From Candidatus Blackburnbacteria bacterium RIFCSPHIGHO2_01_FULL_43_15b (GTDB lineage: Bacteria; Patescibacteriota; Microgenomatia; UBA8517; UBA10165), in the NCBI GenBank assembly GCA_001816385.1, contig MHBW01000011.1, positions 1-42,880 on the forward strand: a stretch of DNA of 42,880 bases, written 5' to 3'. Below, in pieces: positions 1 through 7,190 of the stretch (positions are counted from its first letter, which is position 1; every line of letters begins with the position of its first letter). Both the position numbers and the translations under genes were made by a program. A model generated the notes under the pieces. That model searched no databases. It had not been told where the DNA came from and was given only the letters and a program-made list of their open reading frames with translations.

Positions 1-75
1 GGATATTTCACTCCTTTTGAGGTATTCTTAGCTAAGTTAAATAACCAAAGGGTTGCGATTCAATCTGGAATGTAG
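1..75 (+). CDS. IS30-like transposase, C-terminal tail (partial at window edge)
   Basis: An open frame enters from the left edge and ends at TAG 73-75. Its 24 residues include TPFEVFLAKLNNQRVAIQSG. The pattern TP(F/Y)EVF followed about ten residues later by VA(I/L)Q and a stop is what I know from the C-terminus of IS30-family transposases, just after the last part of the DDE catalytic domain. Only the tail is visible, so no catalytic residue can be checked. A strong inverted repeat follows 13 bases downstream and may belong to the end of the insertion sequence. Another integrase-core protein is possible. Confidence 0.45.
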   Translation, partial: GYFTPFEVFLAKLNNQRVAIQSGM

Positions 76-87
76 GTTGCCGCCAAA

Positions 88-157
88 GTGGTGCGCGCAC
101 TCTACAATAAGCAAGTCCCCAAAAAGACAAGCCCAAAACAAGAGTCGCGCGCACCAC
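88..157. repeat. 16/17-nt imperfect inverted repeat after the transposase tail
   Basis: The arms are GTGGTGCGCGCACTCT at 88-103 and AGAGTCGCGCGCACCAC at 141-157. They are complementary except for one extra base, with 37 bases between. It could be the terminal repeat region of the neighbouring insertion sequence or a transcription terminator, although no T-run follows. Confidence 0.5.
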
Positions 158-180
158 CCCATATTTCTCCGTTACTGATG

Positions 181-717
181 CTACTTTAAATCGAGGCTTC
201 TGAGGTACTCCTTAAAATCTCCTTTCAAATCTTCATGTCTTAAAGCCAAATCTACAATTGTTTTCAAATACCCCAGTCTTGATCCGCAATCGTGATATTC
301 ACTGTTTTGAATCTCCTGGGCATAAATCTCCGCACCGTTCTCCATCATCACATTCAATCCGTCAACATATACCAACTCTTGCCCGGGCTTAACCTTTTCA
401 GCAGCACGTCTTAAGGCCAGGAAGATTTCCGGTGTAAATATAAATCCTGCTAACGTGGCCAAATTGGAAGGCGATTCAGCCTCGCTGCCAGGCTTTTCTA
501 CAATCTTTGAAACACGCATAAGTCCTTCTCCTAATTCCTCTCCCCCCGCATACCCATATTTTTTAAAGTCTGCCGGATCCGTTGTCCTCATTCCTCCCAA
601 AATCGTACTGCCGGTCTTTTCGTAAGCGGCCAGAAGCTGCTCTGTAACCGAAGGGGTTGCGTCCATGAATTCATCACCCCAAAAGACAATAAATGGCTCA
701 TCTCCCATCACCATCAC
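181..717 (-). pseudogene. galU: galU remnant (UTP-glucose-1-phosphate uridylyltransferase), N-terminus missing
   Basis: GalU makes UDP-glucose from UTP and glucose-1-phosphate. The readable protein (178 aa) matches the C-terminal two thirds of the family: GDEPFIVFWGDEF, a VEKP motif, AGFIFTPEIF and YHDCGSRLGYLK. Intact GalU is about 290 aa and opens with a nucleotide-binding GxGTR motif and a lysine-rich loop; none of this is present. Read upstream, the frame continues only seven codons before a TGA at 741-739, and that TGA is the first bases of a family-B palindromic repeat (738-851). No N-terminal half is visible on the far side. The GTG/ATG starts near 717 therefore look artefactual. It is most likely a broken gene cut at the repeat; an assembly join is an alternative. 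Confidence 0.7.
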
Positions 718-737
718 AATTAAGCCATCTAGCTTTT

Positions 738-851
738 GTCATTCCGAGCGCAGCCTCGCCAAAGGCGGGCGCAGTGGGGAATCTCTCATACATGCGAGTT
801 CTAAAATCTCGAACGGGTCGAGAGATTCTTCGCCTTCGGCTCAGAATGACA
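738..851. repeat. Family B palindromic repeat
   Basis: It starts GTCATTCCGAGCG and ends CAGAATGACA, so the ends are inverted. Internal pieces such as GAGATTCTTCGCC recur at 25598-25685 (inside the M16 peptidase gene) and 41879-41970. It supplies the stop codon that ends the reading frame of the galU remnant. Confidence 0.75.
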
Positions 852-1218
852 ATAATACCTCATAGTCTTCCTCCCCTTATCTCATTTTCCCACTTTCAAC
901 GTCCCATAACTAGCATTTTCCTACAGGGTATTGACATATGCTCATAACCCCGTGTGCAATTATTTTAATTGACTTGCCCCAAAAGCGAGTTTTTTGCTCT
1001 ATAACATAGTTTCAGATGGAGGAACTGCATGAAGTGGGACCGAATTAGCCCGCGCATGGAGCGCGACCACATCATTGACAACACCACAATTCCCTTACTA
1101 CACAACAATTTATCCACGCCCTAGTGGGGATGACAGGTACTTGCTCTACCCATACCACTTGTGTTACACTCTTGACAAGAGCTCAGGAAATACTGAGTTC
1201 TTTGTGGTTAAATAGGAT
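852..1218. other. Gene-poor stretch ahead of secE
   Basis: No long gene is present. It holds a possible small ORF at 1029-1124, the right half of a family A repeat at about 1124-1138 (GTGGGGATGACAG), and a small hairpin GAGCTCAG/CTGAGTTC at about 1180-1201 just upstream of secE. TTGACA occurs at 1174-1179, but without a convincing -10 hexamer at normal spacing. Confidence 0.4.
1029..1124 (+). CDS. Possible 31-residue small protein
   Basis: A GGAGGA Shine-Dalgarno-like sequence (1018-1023) precedes an ATG at 1029 by good spacing, and a TATAAC hexamer sits at 1000-1005. The frame encodes 31 residues beginning MKWDRISPRMERDH and stops at TAG 1122-1124, at the edge of a family A half-repeat. I recognise no family. 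It could also be a gene fragment left by repeat insertion. Confidence 0.22.
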   Translation: MKWDRISPRMERDHIIDNTTIPLLHNNLSTP

Positions 1219-1401
1219 ATGAACCCGATAACGTTTCTAACCGAGGTCATTACTGAACTTAAGAAAGTTGTCTGGCCATCACGGAACCAAACAATACAGG
1301 CAACGGTACTGGTTATTGCCATTTCGTTGATCGTAGGATTGTATGTTGGAGGGTTGGATTATATATTCACAACAGCCTTGAACAAATTGTTATTTAAGTA
1401 A
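1219..1401 (+). CDS. secE: Preprotein translocase subunit SecE
   Basis: SecE is the small essential subunit of the SecYEG channel in the inner membrane. The 60-aa product has the family layout: an N-terminal amphipathic helix with ELKKVVWPSR (the conserved K-V-x-W-P-S/T motif, residues about 13-22) and one transmembrane helix, about residues 28-48. The single-membrane-helix form is normal for bacteria outside Enterobacteriaceae. It is followed after two bases by nusG, the classic secE-nusG-rplK order, so co-transcription is expected. No clear Shine-Dalgarno site precedes the ATG. Confidence 0.93.
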   Translation: MNPITFLTEVITELKKVVWPSRNQTIQATVLVIAISLIVGLYVGGLDYIFTTALNKLLFK

Positions 1402-1403
1402 AT

Positions 1404-2150
1404 ATGTCAGACGATACAAAAGATTTACTAGCTGAAGAAAACACAGGTATAGATTCTGGCTCTGCGGCCGGAACGACAAGTGTTTCAGAAGAAGAGCAAG
1501 ACGACGCACTTCCCGCCGCAAAAGCCGATACAGAGGCAGCCCCGGCAGCCGCCACAGGTTTGGAAGAGCGAGGCTCAGGCTCAAAAAAGCTTTCCGGCCA
1601 CATTATCATTTCCAAAACTGACGATCCTCGCGCCCATTGGTATGTTGTCCACACAACATCCGGCCATGAAGCTCGAGTTGCCGAATCTTTAAGGCAAAGA
1701 ATCGAGACTATGAGTTTAACTGATAAGGTTTTTGAAGTTTTAATCCCCACCCAGGACCGCGTTGTAATCCGCTCTGGCAGAAAAGTCACAGTCAAAGAAA
1801 AAATTTTCCCCGGCTATATCTTAGTTAAAATGATTCTGGACGAAGATGCCTGGCTGGCTGTCAGAACAACCCAAGGCGTGACAGGATTCGTCGGCGCGGG
1901 CAACAAGCCTACACCTCTTTCCGAAGCCGAAGTTTCCAATATCGAAAAGTTTACCTCAGCTCCCGCGGCAAGATATAAGGTTCGCTTTTCTGTGAGCGAA
2001 GCTGTCAAGATCACAGACGGACCGTTCACAGAATTTTTAGGCACAATTTCCGAGATGGATGAAGAACGCGGAAAAGTAAAAGTTATGGTATCCATATTCG
2101 GCAGGGAAACACCGGTGGAACTTGATTTTCTTCAGATTGCAAAAGTATAA
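1404..2150 (+). CDS. nusG: Transcription antitermination factor NusG, with long acidic N-terminal extension
   Basis: NusG binds RNA polymerase and couples it to Rho or ribosomes. Of 248 residues, the NGN domain starts near residue 75 with [15 protein letters not shown] and includes FPGYILVKM and the T-x-G-V-x-x-F-V-G stretch. The KOW domain is near residues 200-245 ([18 protein letters not shown] ... [11 protein letters not shown]). The first ~70 residues are a low-complexity tract rich in Glu, Ala and Ser with no known domain; typical NusG is about 175-190 aa. It lies two bases after secE and directly before rplK, as in most bacteria. Confidence 0.95.
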   Translation: MSDDTKDLLAEENTGIDSGSAAGTTSVSEEEQDDALPAAKADTEAAPAAATGLEERGSGSKKLSGHIIISKTDDPRAHWYVVHTTSGHEARVAESLRQRIETMSLTDKVFEVLIPTQDRVVIRSGRKVTVKEKIFPGYILVKMILDEDAWLAVRTTQGVTGFVGAGNKPTPLSEAEVSNIEKFTSAPAARYKVRFSVSEAVKITDGPFTEFLGTISEMDEERGKVKVMVSIFGRETPVELDFLQIAKV

Positions 2151-2163
2151 CAGATTTCTAATC

Positions 2164-2592
2164 ATGGCTGCAAAAAAAATCAAAACACTAATAAAACTAA
2201 ATCTACCAGCGGGGGAAGCAACTCCTGCTCCACCTGTGGGAACAGCACTTGGGCAACACGGACTTCCAATCATGGACTTCGTCCGCTCATACAATGAAAA
2301 AACCGCCTCTCAAAAGGGTAATATTGTCCCTGTGGTCATCACGATTTACGAAGACCGATCTTTTACTTTTGAAACAAAACTTGCTCCAGTTTCTGCTTTA
2401 ATAAAGAAAGAATTAAAGCTTGAAAAAGGCAGCGGCACGCCCAACAAACAACCTGTTGGCGTTTTAAGCCAGGAACAGTTGAGAAAAATTGCCGAAAATA
2501 AATTGCCGGATTTGAACACAAATGACATAGGCGCCGCGATGAGAATAGTTGCCGGAACAGCAAGATCAATGGGAGTAAAAGTGACAGTATAA
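2164..2592 (+). CDS. rplK: Large-subunit ribosomal protein L11 (uL11)
   Basis: L11 forms the GTPase-associated centre with 23S rRNA. The ATG at 2164 gives 142 residues starting [19 protein letters not shown], the canonical length; the longer upstream frame (from 2122) overlaps the nusG end and is not needed. Family motifs are [18 protein letters not shown] near residue 16, [19 protein letters not shown] mid-protein and the C-terminal [18 protein letters not shown]. It is part of the secE-nusG-rplK-rplA block. A family A repeat separates it from rplA. Confidence 0.96.
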   Translation: MAAKKIKTLIKLNLPAGEATPAPPVGTALGQHGLPIMDFVRSYNEKTASQKGNIVPVVITIYEDRSFTFETKLAPVSALIKKELKLEKGSGTPNKQPVGVLSQEQLRKIAENKLPDLNTNDIGAAMRIVAGTARSMGVKVTV

Positions 2593-2595
2593 GCT

Positions 2596-2672
2596 GTCAT
2601 CCTCGCGAAAGCGGGGAACTATATAAATAGATTCCTGCTTCCGATCGCCTCGCGAAGCGGGCAGGAATGACA
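2596..2672. repeat. Family A palindromic repeat between rplK and rplA
   Basis: GTCATCCTCGCGAAAGCGGGG opens the element (21-nt arm region 2596-2616, loop GAAA). A central ATATAAATAGATTCC and a second hairpin follow, ending GCAGGAATGACA. It sits four bases after the rplK stop and nine before the rplA start, inside a ribosomal-protein operon. Confidence 0.8.
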
Positions 2673-2680
2673 AGGAAAAT

Positions 2681-3346
2681 ATGTCTAAAACTAAAACAAA
2701 AATTATTGACGATTCAATCGCAGTGAAGTCTCACACCTCCGCCATCCCCAAAACCGAGAAGGTCAGGGGCAAAAAGTATCAGGAAGCAAAAAGTAAGGTA
2801 GACGCGGAAAAATCTTATCCACTTCCTGAAGCACTTCAATTGGTTAAAGTGACTTCGTGCGCAAAATTTAGCGGACCTGTTCAGCTCCATTTAGTTTTAA
2901 TAAAAGGCAGCATTAACAAGGTTTTAGATCTTCCCTACGCCAGCGGAAAAACCAAAAAGGTTGAGGTGGCAAGCGACGAAACTATCACAAAACTGCAAAG
3001 TAGCAAAATTAATTTTGATGTATTGATTGCACATCCTTCGATGATGTCAAAACTTGTGCCTTTCGCAAAAGTTTTGGGGCCAAGAGGATTAATGCCCAAT
3101 CCTAAAAATGGAACAATTTCGGACAATCCCGAAGAAGCAGCCAAAAAATTTGGCGGTAATTCTTTGCAAGTAAAGTCTGAGGCCAAGGCTCCGCTTGTCC
3201 ATACCATAATCGGAAAAATTGACCAGCCGGAGAAAGAGCTGGAAGAAAATTTCAAATTTATTACAGATGTAGTTGGCGCACGCAATATCCAAAAGGCAGT
3301 TATTGCAGCAACTATGGGACCGGCAATTAAGGTTATTGTTGCGTAA
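2681..3346 (+). CDS. rplA: Large-subunit ribosomal protein L1 (uL1)
   Basis: L1 builds the mobile stalk at the ribosomal E site and in many bacteria represses its own operon. The 221-aa product has the family core: KYQEAKSKVD near the start, the LGPRGLMPNPKNGT signature (about residues 130-143) and the C-terminal A-x-x-A-T-x-M-G-P motif. A ~30-residue N-terminal tail before the core is unusual, while the C-terminus is slightly short; normal L1 is about 230 aa. It follows rplK and precedes the L10 leader and rplJL. Confidence 0.95.
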   Translation: MSKTKTKIIDDSIAVKSHTSAIPKTEKVRGKKYQEAKSKVDAEKSYPLPEALQLVKVTSCAKFSGPVQLHLVLIKGSINKVLDLPYASGKTKKVEVASDETITKLQSSKINFDVLIAHPSMMSKLVPFAKVLGPRGLMPNPKNGTISDNPEEAAKKFGGNSLQVKSEAKAPLVHTIIGKIDQPEKELEENFKFITDVVGARNIQKAVIAATMGPAIKVIVA

Positions 3347-3365
3347 GTCAGCTTGAAATAGTAAG

Positions 3366-3433
3366 ATATAACCAATCCAAAGACCGTAGGTGTCCGAAAA
3401 CAAAAAAGTCGAAGGGCTTATTCCTACCGAGGT
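3366..3433 (+). ncRNA. Ribosomal L10 leader (rplJL autoregulatory element)
   Basis: Between rplA and rplJ the sequence has the hallmarks of the L10 leader RNA: AACCAATCCAAAGACCGTAG at 3370-3389, then GTAGG (3386-3390) pairing with CCTAC (3423-3427), ending CTACCGAGG. In the known family, the L10/L7-L12 complex binds this RNA and represses rplJL. Here TACCGAGG (3425-3432) can also pair with CCTCGGTA (3497-3504), which would disrupt the downstream terminator hairpin, so an attenuation switch is plausible. A family D palindromic repeat lies between the leader and the terminator. Confidence 0.75.
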
Positions 3434-3438
3434 AATGA

Positions 3439-3496
3439 ATGTAGTAGCGCAATTTACTGCGCGCCACAACAGCGCAGACTAAAGTCTGCTAATACA
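3439..3496. repeat. Family D palindromic repeat inside the rplJ leader
   Basis: The element begins GTAGTAGC and has two hairpins: GCGCAATTTACTGCGC and the palindrome GCAGACTAAAGTCTGC, ending CTAATACA. The same layout with different stem sequences recurs at 15371-15419, 36703-36780, 40976-41062, 41246-41303 and 41403-41490. Confidence 0.7.
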
Positions 3497-3524
3497 CCTC
3501 GGTAAATGCCGAGGTTTCGTTTTT
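3497..3524 (+). terminator. Intrinsic terminator/attenuator before rplJ
   Basis: The stem is CCTCGG (3497-3502), loop TAAATG, stem CCGAGG (3509-3514), followed by TTTCGTTTTT. It ends six bases before the rplJ start, where premature termination would control rplJL. The competing pairing with 3425-3432 supports a regulated role. Confidence 0.65.
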
Positions 3525-3530
3525 AAAAAA

Positions 3531-4085
3531 ATGAAAAAAGCACAAAAAATCGAAGTTTTAGAAGCCCTTTCCGGGAAGCTTTCTGGTGCCAAATCGGCAA
3601 CCGTTGTTAACTACCAGGGTTTAGCAACAAAAGACCTTCAAGTTTTAAGAGCGGAACTTAGCAAGGTCGGTGGAACTTTTACCGTTGTCAAAAATACACT
3701 ACTCAAGTTGGCGCTTGACAAAACACAAGCCGGACAAGATATACCCACCAATGCTCTGGATGGCCCAACAGCAATTATTTTGGCCAAAGATGACGAAGTC
3801 GCGCCTTTATCTGCCTTAGCAAAATTTGCTAAAGAAAGGGCTTTGCCAAAACTTAAATTTGGAGTTTTTGATAATGTCATAGTGGACAGCGAAAAACTGG
3901 AGATTCTCTCGAAACTTCCAAACAAAACCACACTTTATGCTCAATTAATCGGCACAATTGCCGGACCAGCGTATGGGTTGGTAGGAACCTTAAATGCGAA
4001 TTTACAAATGTTGGTTTACATTTTTGACCAAAGGTCAAGACAGCAAGCTAACCTATTAAAGGCGGTGATTACGAATGGCAAATAA
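3531..4085 (+). CDS. rplJ: Large-subunit ribosomal protein L10 (uL10)
   Basis: L10 anchors L7/L12 dimers to the ribosomal stalk base. The 184-aa product has the usual size. It shows VVNYQGLATKDLQVLRAELS, then GTFTVVKNTLLKLAL, a DGPTAIILAKDD stretch near residue 80 and the C-terminal helix that binds L7/L12 dimers (from about residue 150). Its last 11 bases overlap the start of rplL, consistent with translational coupling. The ATG at 3531 follows the leader terminator; no close Shine-Dalgarno site is evident other than GAGG 16 bases upstream. Confidence 0.95.
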   Translation: MKKAQKIEVLEALSGKLSGAKSATVVNYQGLATKDLQVLRAELSKVGGTFTVVKNTLLKLALDKTQAGQDIPTNALDGPTAIILAKDDEVAPLSALAKFAKERALPKLKFGVFDNVIVDSEKLEILSKLPNKTTLYAQLIGTIAGPAYGLVGTLNANLQMLVYIFDQRSRQQANLLKAVITNGK

Positions 4086-4479
4086 TATAGAAAAACTCGT
4101 TGAAGAAATCAAAGGTCTAACCGTAATGGAATTGGCTGAGTTGGTAAAAACTCTTCAAGAAGAACTTGGAGTGTCTGCAATGCCTGTGGCAGCACCTGAC
4201 CAGCCTATAGCTGCAGCCAATGGCGAAGCAGCAGGCAATGCTCAGAGCGAGCAAGCCGCCGGAACAGGAGTTCAAACCGTAGTCTTGGCAAATGCAGGAA
4301 CAAACAAGATTGCAGTTATTAAAGCTTTGCGCGAAATCAATCCTAATCTTGGGTTGAAGGAAGCCAAAGATTTAGCCGAAGCTGCTCCGAAAGAAGTTGT
4401 AGTAGACGTTAAAGCAGATGAAGCAAAAGCTGCAAAAGAAAAGCTTGAAGCAGCAGGAGCTACGGTTGAGTTAAAGTGA
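4075..4479 (+). CDS. rplL: Large-subunit ribosomal protein L7/L12 (bL12)
   Basis: L7/L12 recruits translation GTPases. The 134 residues show the N-terminal dimerisation helices (VMELAELVKTLQEELGVSA), an Ala/Gln/Gly-rich hinge (about 42-65) and the C-terminal domain with NKIAVIKALREI, the GLKEAKDLAEAAPK helix and EKLEAAGATVELK at the end. The start overlaps rplJ. A clear terminator follows at 4549-4578, closing the operon. Confidence 0.96.
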   Translation: MANNIEKLVEEIKGLTVMELAELVKTLQEELGVSAMPVAAPDQPIAAANGEAAGNAQSEQAAGTGVQTVVLANAGTNKIAVIKALREINPNLGLKEAKDLAEAAPKEVVVDVKADEAKAAKEKLEAAGATVELK

Positions 4480-4503
4480 CACTCGGCGTGTCATCTCTAC
4501 AAA

Positions 4504-4545
4504 CCTGAGGCGCTCAGAGCCGTGGGTCTGAGCGCAGTCGAAGGA
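4504..4545. repeat. Family E short repeat (two CTGAGCG-type units)
   Basis: CCTGAGGCGCTCAGAGCC then TCTGAGCGCAGTCGAAGGA. Similar CTGAGC...GAAGGA pieces occur inside argS (27643-27667), in gamma (about 33555) and in the giant surface protein (40429-40466), where they are translated. Confidence 0.55.
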
Positions 4546-4548
4546 GCC

Positions 4549-4578
4549 AAATTCCCTCACACCACACGAGGGAATTTT
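4549..4578 (+). terminator. Intrinsic terminator after rplL
   Basis: A perfect 10-bp stem, AAATTCCCTC (4549-4558) with GAGGGAATTT (4568-4577), has a 9-base loop and a T-rich 3' side. It is placed 70 bases after the rplL stop. Confidence 0.8.
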
Positions 4579-4587
4579 GTGTTCACG

Positions 4588-4596
4588 TGTTATAAC
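4588..4596 (+). promoter_or_regulatory. Extended -10 promoter for a leaderless DUF433 transcript
   Basis: TGT-TATAAC lies six bases before ATG 4603, so transcription would begin at or near the start codon. A matching -35 is not evident, as is common for extended -10 promoters. Confidence 0.45.
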
Positions 4597-4602
4597 ATAC
4601 CT

Positions 4603-4866
4603 ATGGGAAAGTACATAACTCAAAATCCCGCTATTTTGGGAGGAAAGCCAATTATTAGTGGAACCCGGATGTCTGTGGAAGCGATTTTGGAACTTCTAGC
4701 CTCTGGCATCGAAATAAAAGAAATAACAAAAGAGTACCCTTTCCTAAAGAAAGCTCAAGTTCAAGCCGCGATTGATTACGCCACCAAAGTTGTCTCTCGC
4801 GAAGAGAAATACATTAACTCGCTCACTATAATCAACGAAGACTCAGCCGACTCCCATCCTTATTAA
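4603..4866 (+). CDS. DUF433 domain protein (VapB45-like antitoxin family), orphan
   Basis: Starting at ATG 4603 the 87-aa product opens YITQNPAILGGKPIISGTRM, the signature of DUF433 (PF04255), a small winged-helix-like DNA-binding family known as antitoxins of some VapBC-type pairs. The S-V-E-A-I-L-E-L-L-A-S-G segment and L-K-K-A-Q-V-Q-A-A-I-D-Y-A helix complete the domain (to about residue 65); the last ~20 residues are variable. No PIN-domain toxin neighbours it, so its job here is unknown. An extended -10 (TGTTATAAC, 4588-4596) ends six bases before the ATG, suggesting a leaderless transcript. The longer frame from 4522 would start inside the rplL terminator and is rejected. Confidence 0.8.
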   Translation: MGKYITQNPAILGGKPIISGTRMSVEAILELLASGIEIKEITKEYPFLKKAQVQAAIDYATKVVSREEKYINSLTIINEDSADSHPY

Positions 4867-4966
4867 CCCTTCTACTGGCACTCACAACACAGGTTTTCTC
4901 TAAGTCTAATTCCACTTTACTCAAACGAAGTGGCAATTAACTTATCTACAAGCGGTGGTAGTCACT

Positions 4967-5851
4967 TTATGCGGATAAAGTGGTCAGATACTTTAATATT
5001 TCCTCTTCAACTCCAATCCCTGTCTCTTTTTGAAACTTTGCCCAGCGCGGAGCAGAATTTACCTCCAAAATATACACTTTCCCTGTTTCATTATCGCGAA
5101 TGACATCAACTCCGGCCACATCAATTCCTAATGCTTTCGCCGCCGAAGCCGCAAGCCTGTAAGTTTCCTGTTCTGCAAGGGGTCGCCTTGCAGGGCGCGA
5201 TACATCGAGACTTTGTACGTATCGCCGCCATTTTGTTGACAACGTCACAGTACCCATAACCTTACCGCCAATTACAAACACCCTTTCCCTTTGTGTGATC
5301 TTTATAAATTCCTGCGCTAAAAACCTTTTCCCTTCTTTCTCCAAGTCCTCTAGTCGTCCCTTAATCTCCTCTAGCTCTCCTTTATCTTTAACCAGCCACA
5401 CGGCATGTCCCTGTTTTCCATAAGTGCCCTTAATAATAAACGGATAACCAAACTTTTGAGGCGCTTTATTCAATAAAAGTGCCAGCGATCCAAAGATTGT
5501 GCTCGGCATAGGTATTCCTGCTTTTACTAATAAAAGAGTTTCGAGCGATTTCTTAAGCGGTGCATGTGCCGCGGGTCCCCTTGCAAAGATACTGTCCACA
5601 AGTGGAATTTTATTTTTAACTGCGTACTGGGCAACAATTGCTGCATCTTCAGAGCGTTCTCCTACTAATCTAATATAAATCACGACAAAATTTTTCAGAT
5701 CCTCTCCGCTAATTCTTAAAACACAATCCCCAGAGGAGTATTCAAGTTGCGAAAAAGAAGCAGCCACGACTTCAACTCCCAGCCGGACTCCCGCTTTCAC
5801 AAAAGGTTGTAAATGTTTTGTCCCACCGCCAACCAAAATTAGAATTTTCAT
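4967..5851 (-). CDS. RimK-like ATP-grasp ligase
   Basis: A 294-aa ATP-grasp enzyme: N-terminal pre-ATP-grasp region (MKILILVGGGTKHLQPFVKA), an ATP-binding part with YPFIIKGTYGKQGHAVWLV (about 135-155, lysine and glycine-rich loop), FLAQEFIK (hinge), RERVFVIGGKVMG and the metal-binding VYILEVNSAPRW (about 255-265). RimK-type enzymes join an amino acid to a carboxylate with ATP, making amide or peptide bonds. It overlaps the end of the upstream ATP-grasp/protease gene by 4 bases (ATGA), so the two are translationally coupled. The substrate is unknown. Confidence 0.85.
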   Translation of the reverse strand: MKILILVGGGTKHLQPFVKAGVRLGVEVVAASFSQLEYSSGDCVLRISGEDLKNFVVIYIRLVGERSEDAAIVAQYAVKNKIPLVDSIFARGPAAHAPLKKSLETLLLVKAGIPMPSTIFGSLALLLNKAPQKFGYPFIIKGTYGKQGHAVWLVKDKGELEEIKGRLEDLEKEGKRFLAQEFIKITQRERVFVIGGKVMGTVTLSTKWRRYVQSLDVSRPARRPLAEQETYRLAASAAKALGIDVAGVDVIRDNETGKVYILEVNSAPRWAKFQKETGIGVEEEILKYLTTLSA

Positions 5852-7170
5852 TTCTTATACGTAGCCGAAGAGAAATTCTGATTTCTTTTATTTGGGTCAA
5901 CGACAAATCCCTCAAGATCCCGCCGCCCAATAATCATTGGGGTCTTTAATCTCTTCCGATCTGCAACTCCAGCCTGGGTTGTAATTCTTTTTCCTGCCAA
6001 CCAAAAAGTTATATTAACAACCGGTCTTTTTTGTTCACCCAAAGAACTTAAAAATCTCCTATTCCAAAGAACGTTGTTCCTTTCCAAAAGTCCCAAACTC
6101 AAAGCGTGCGCTCTATCAATGGCTGTGCTTTTCGCTCCGGTGTCAATTTTTGCAGCGATCATTCTGCTTTTTTTGCCCTTGCCGTTTTTCTTAATTTTCA
6201 CTTGCTCAAAAATTCCGACGCTGGGAGTTTCCGTATCGGATTTTTTCTTATTGACAGAGCTTGCGTGGAAAATGGCTTTGGCCACCTTTATCCCATGCTC
6301 CGCGTCGTGAATATGCAAATCCTCAACCTTTTCCAAACGTTTTCTCAAACCCGAAAGATTAGCCAGTTGAATTTGCAAACCCGGTTGAGAATTTATTTCC
6401 AAAACCAAAGGCCCGCGCTCAGGTGACAAAACAATATCTACTCCAACTAAATTTAACTCCGAAACCATTTGAGCTTTAACTGCAATTTCCAAAATGTGAT
6501 TCCAATATGGAATTTTCAAACCCGCAAGTTTACTCTGCGTACCAGGTTTGTAGACAATTAATTCCCCATGGTAAACCGCCTCGGTAGTTATTCCCGTTTC
6601 TAAATCAATGCCCACTCCAATTGCGCCTTTGTGAAGATTGGCTTTGCCGCCCGACTCGTGAGTCGGAAGCCTGAGCATTGCCATCACCGGCACTTTGTTA
6701 AAAACCATAATTCGGACATCCGGCGTTCCCCGATACGCAAACCGGCGAAAAACTTTGTGTCTTCCCACATATTCTTCGCAAAAAGCAACATCAGGAACAC
6801 TTCCAATAGAATAAGCGCCTTCCAAAATATCCAAAATATGCAAGTTAAAATCTTCAGCATAGAGTTTTTTCCTTTGCGTGGTAATCCAGGCTTTTCCGTC
6901 AGAAGATTTTTTGCGAATAACAATTATTCCGTCGCCATATGAACTTTTGCTGGGTTTTAGAGCAAAAGAGGAAGGAATATTGCTCCAATCAAAATTGACA
7001 ATATCTTCATTTTTTCTAAAAACTTTATAAAGTTCAGGGGTGGGGATTCCGCTTCTGCCCAAAATTCTTTTAGTTATAATTTTTGAACGCGCAATTCGCC
7101 GCCCACGAGCGGAAGTGTTGGCAAAAAGACCATTGCGGGCGTTAAGACCAAGGATTGAAGAAAATTTCAT
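5848..7170 (-). CDS. ATP-grasp ligase fused to a C-terminal RimK-associated (retropepsin-like) protease domain
   Basis: 440 aa with two domains. Residues ~1-310 are an ATP-grasp of the alpha-L-glutamate-ligase-like group: LGLNARNGLF near the N-terminus, dK-type substrate loop (RSKIITKRILGRSGIPTPEL), SFALKPSKSSYGDGI, CEEYVG, and the metal site PLVLEINSQPGLQI. Residues ~335-435 match the family known as putative ATP-dependent zinc protease (PF05618): AAKIDTGAKSTAID holds the DTG(A) motif of aspartic-protease-like folds, and MIIGRRDLEGFVVDP matches its conserved GRR-x-L-x-G block. Such protease domains commonly accompany RimK-like ligases. It lies between the 7TM gene and the second ATP-grasp. 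Confidence 0.82.
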   Translation of the reverse strand: MKFSSILGLNARNGLFANTSARGRRIARSKIITKRILGRSGIPTPELYKVFRKNEDIVNFDWSNIPSSFALKPSKSSYGDGIIVIRKKSSDGKAWITTQRKKLYAEDFNLHILDILEGAYSIGSVPDVAFCEEYVGRHKVFRRFAYRGTPDVRIMVFNKVPVMAMLRLPTHESGGKANLHKGAIGVGIDLETGITTEAVYHGELIVYKPGTQSKLAGLKIPYWNHILEIAVKAQMVSELNLVGVDIVLSPERGPLVLEINSQPGLQIQLANLSGLRKRLEKVEDLHIHDAEHGIKVAKAIFHASSVNKKKSDTETPSVGIFEQVKIKKNGKGKKSRMIAAKIDTGAKSTAIDRAHALSLGLLERNNVLWNRRFLSSLGEQKRPVVNITFWLAGKRITTQAGVADRKRLKTPMIIGRRDLEGFVVDPNKRNQNFSSATYKK

Positions 7171-7190
7171 GCTAATTTGAAAATTAAAAA

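Noticed and set aside
665-947. Two plus-strand ORFs starting inside the galU remnant
   Set aside because: They are antisense galU followed by translated family B repeat.
4522-4602. Longer start for the DUF433 protein
   Set aside because: The extra codons cover a family E repeat and the rplL terminator; the promoter element lies after them.
4603-4966. Toxin-antitoxin pair with the DUF433 gene
   Set aside because: No toxin-like ORF is next to it; the following gene is the convergent ATP-grasp operon.
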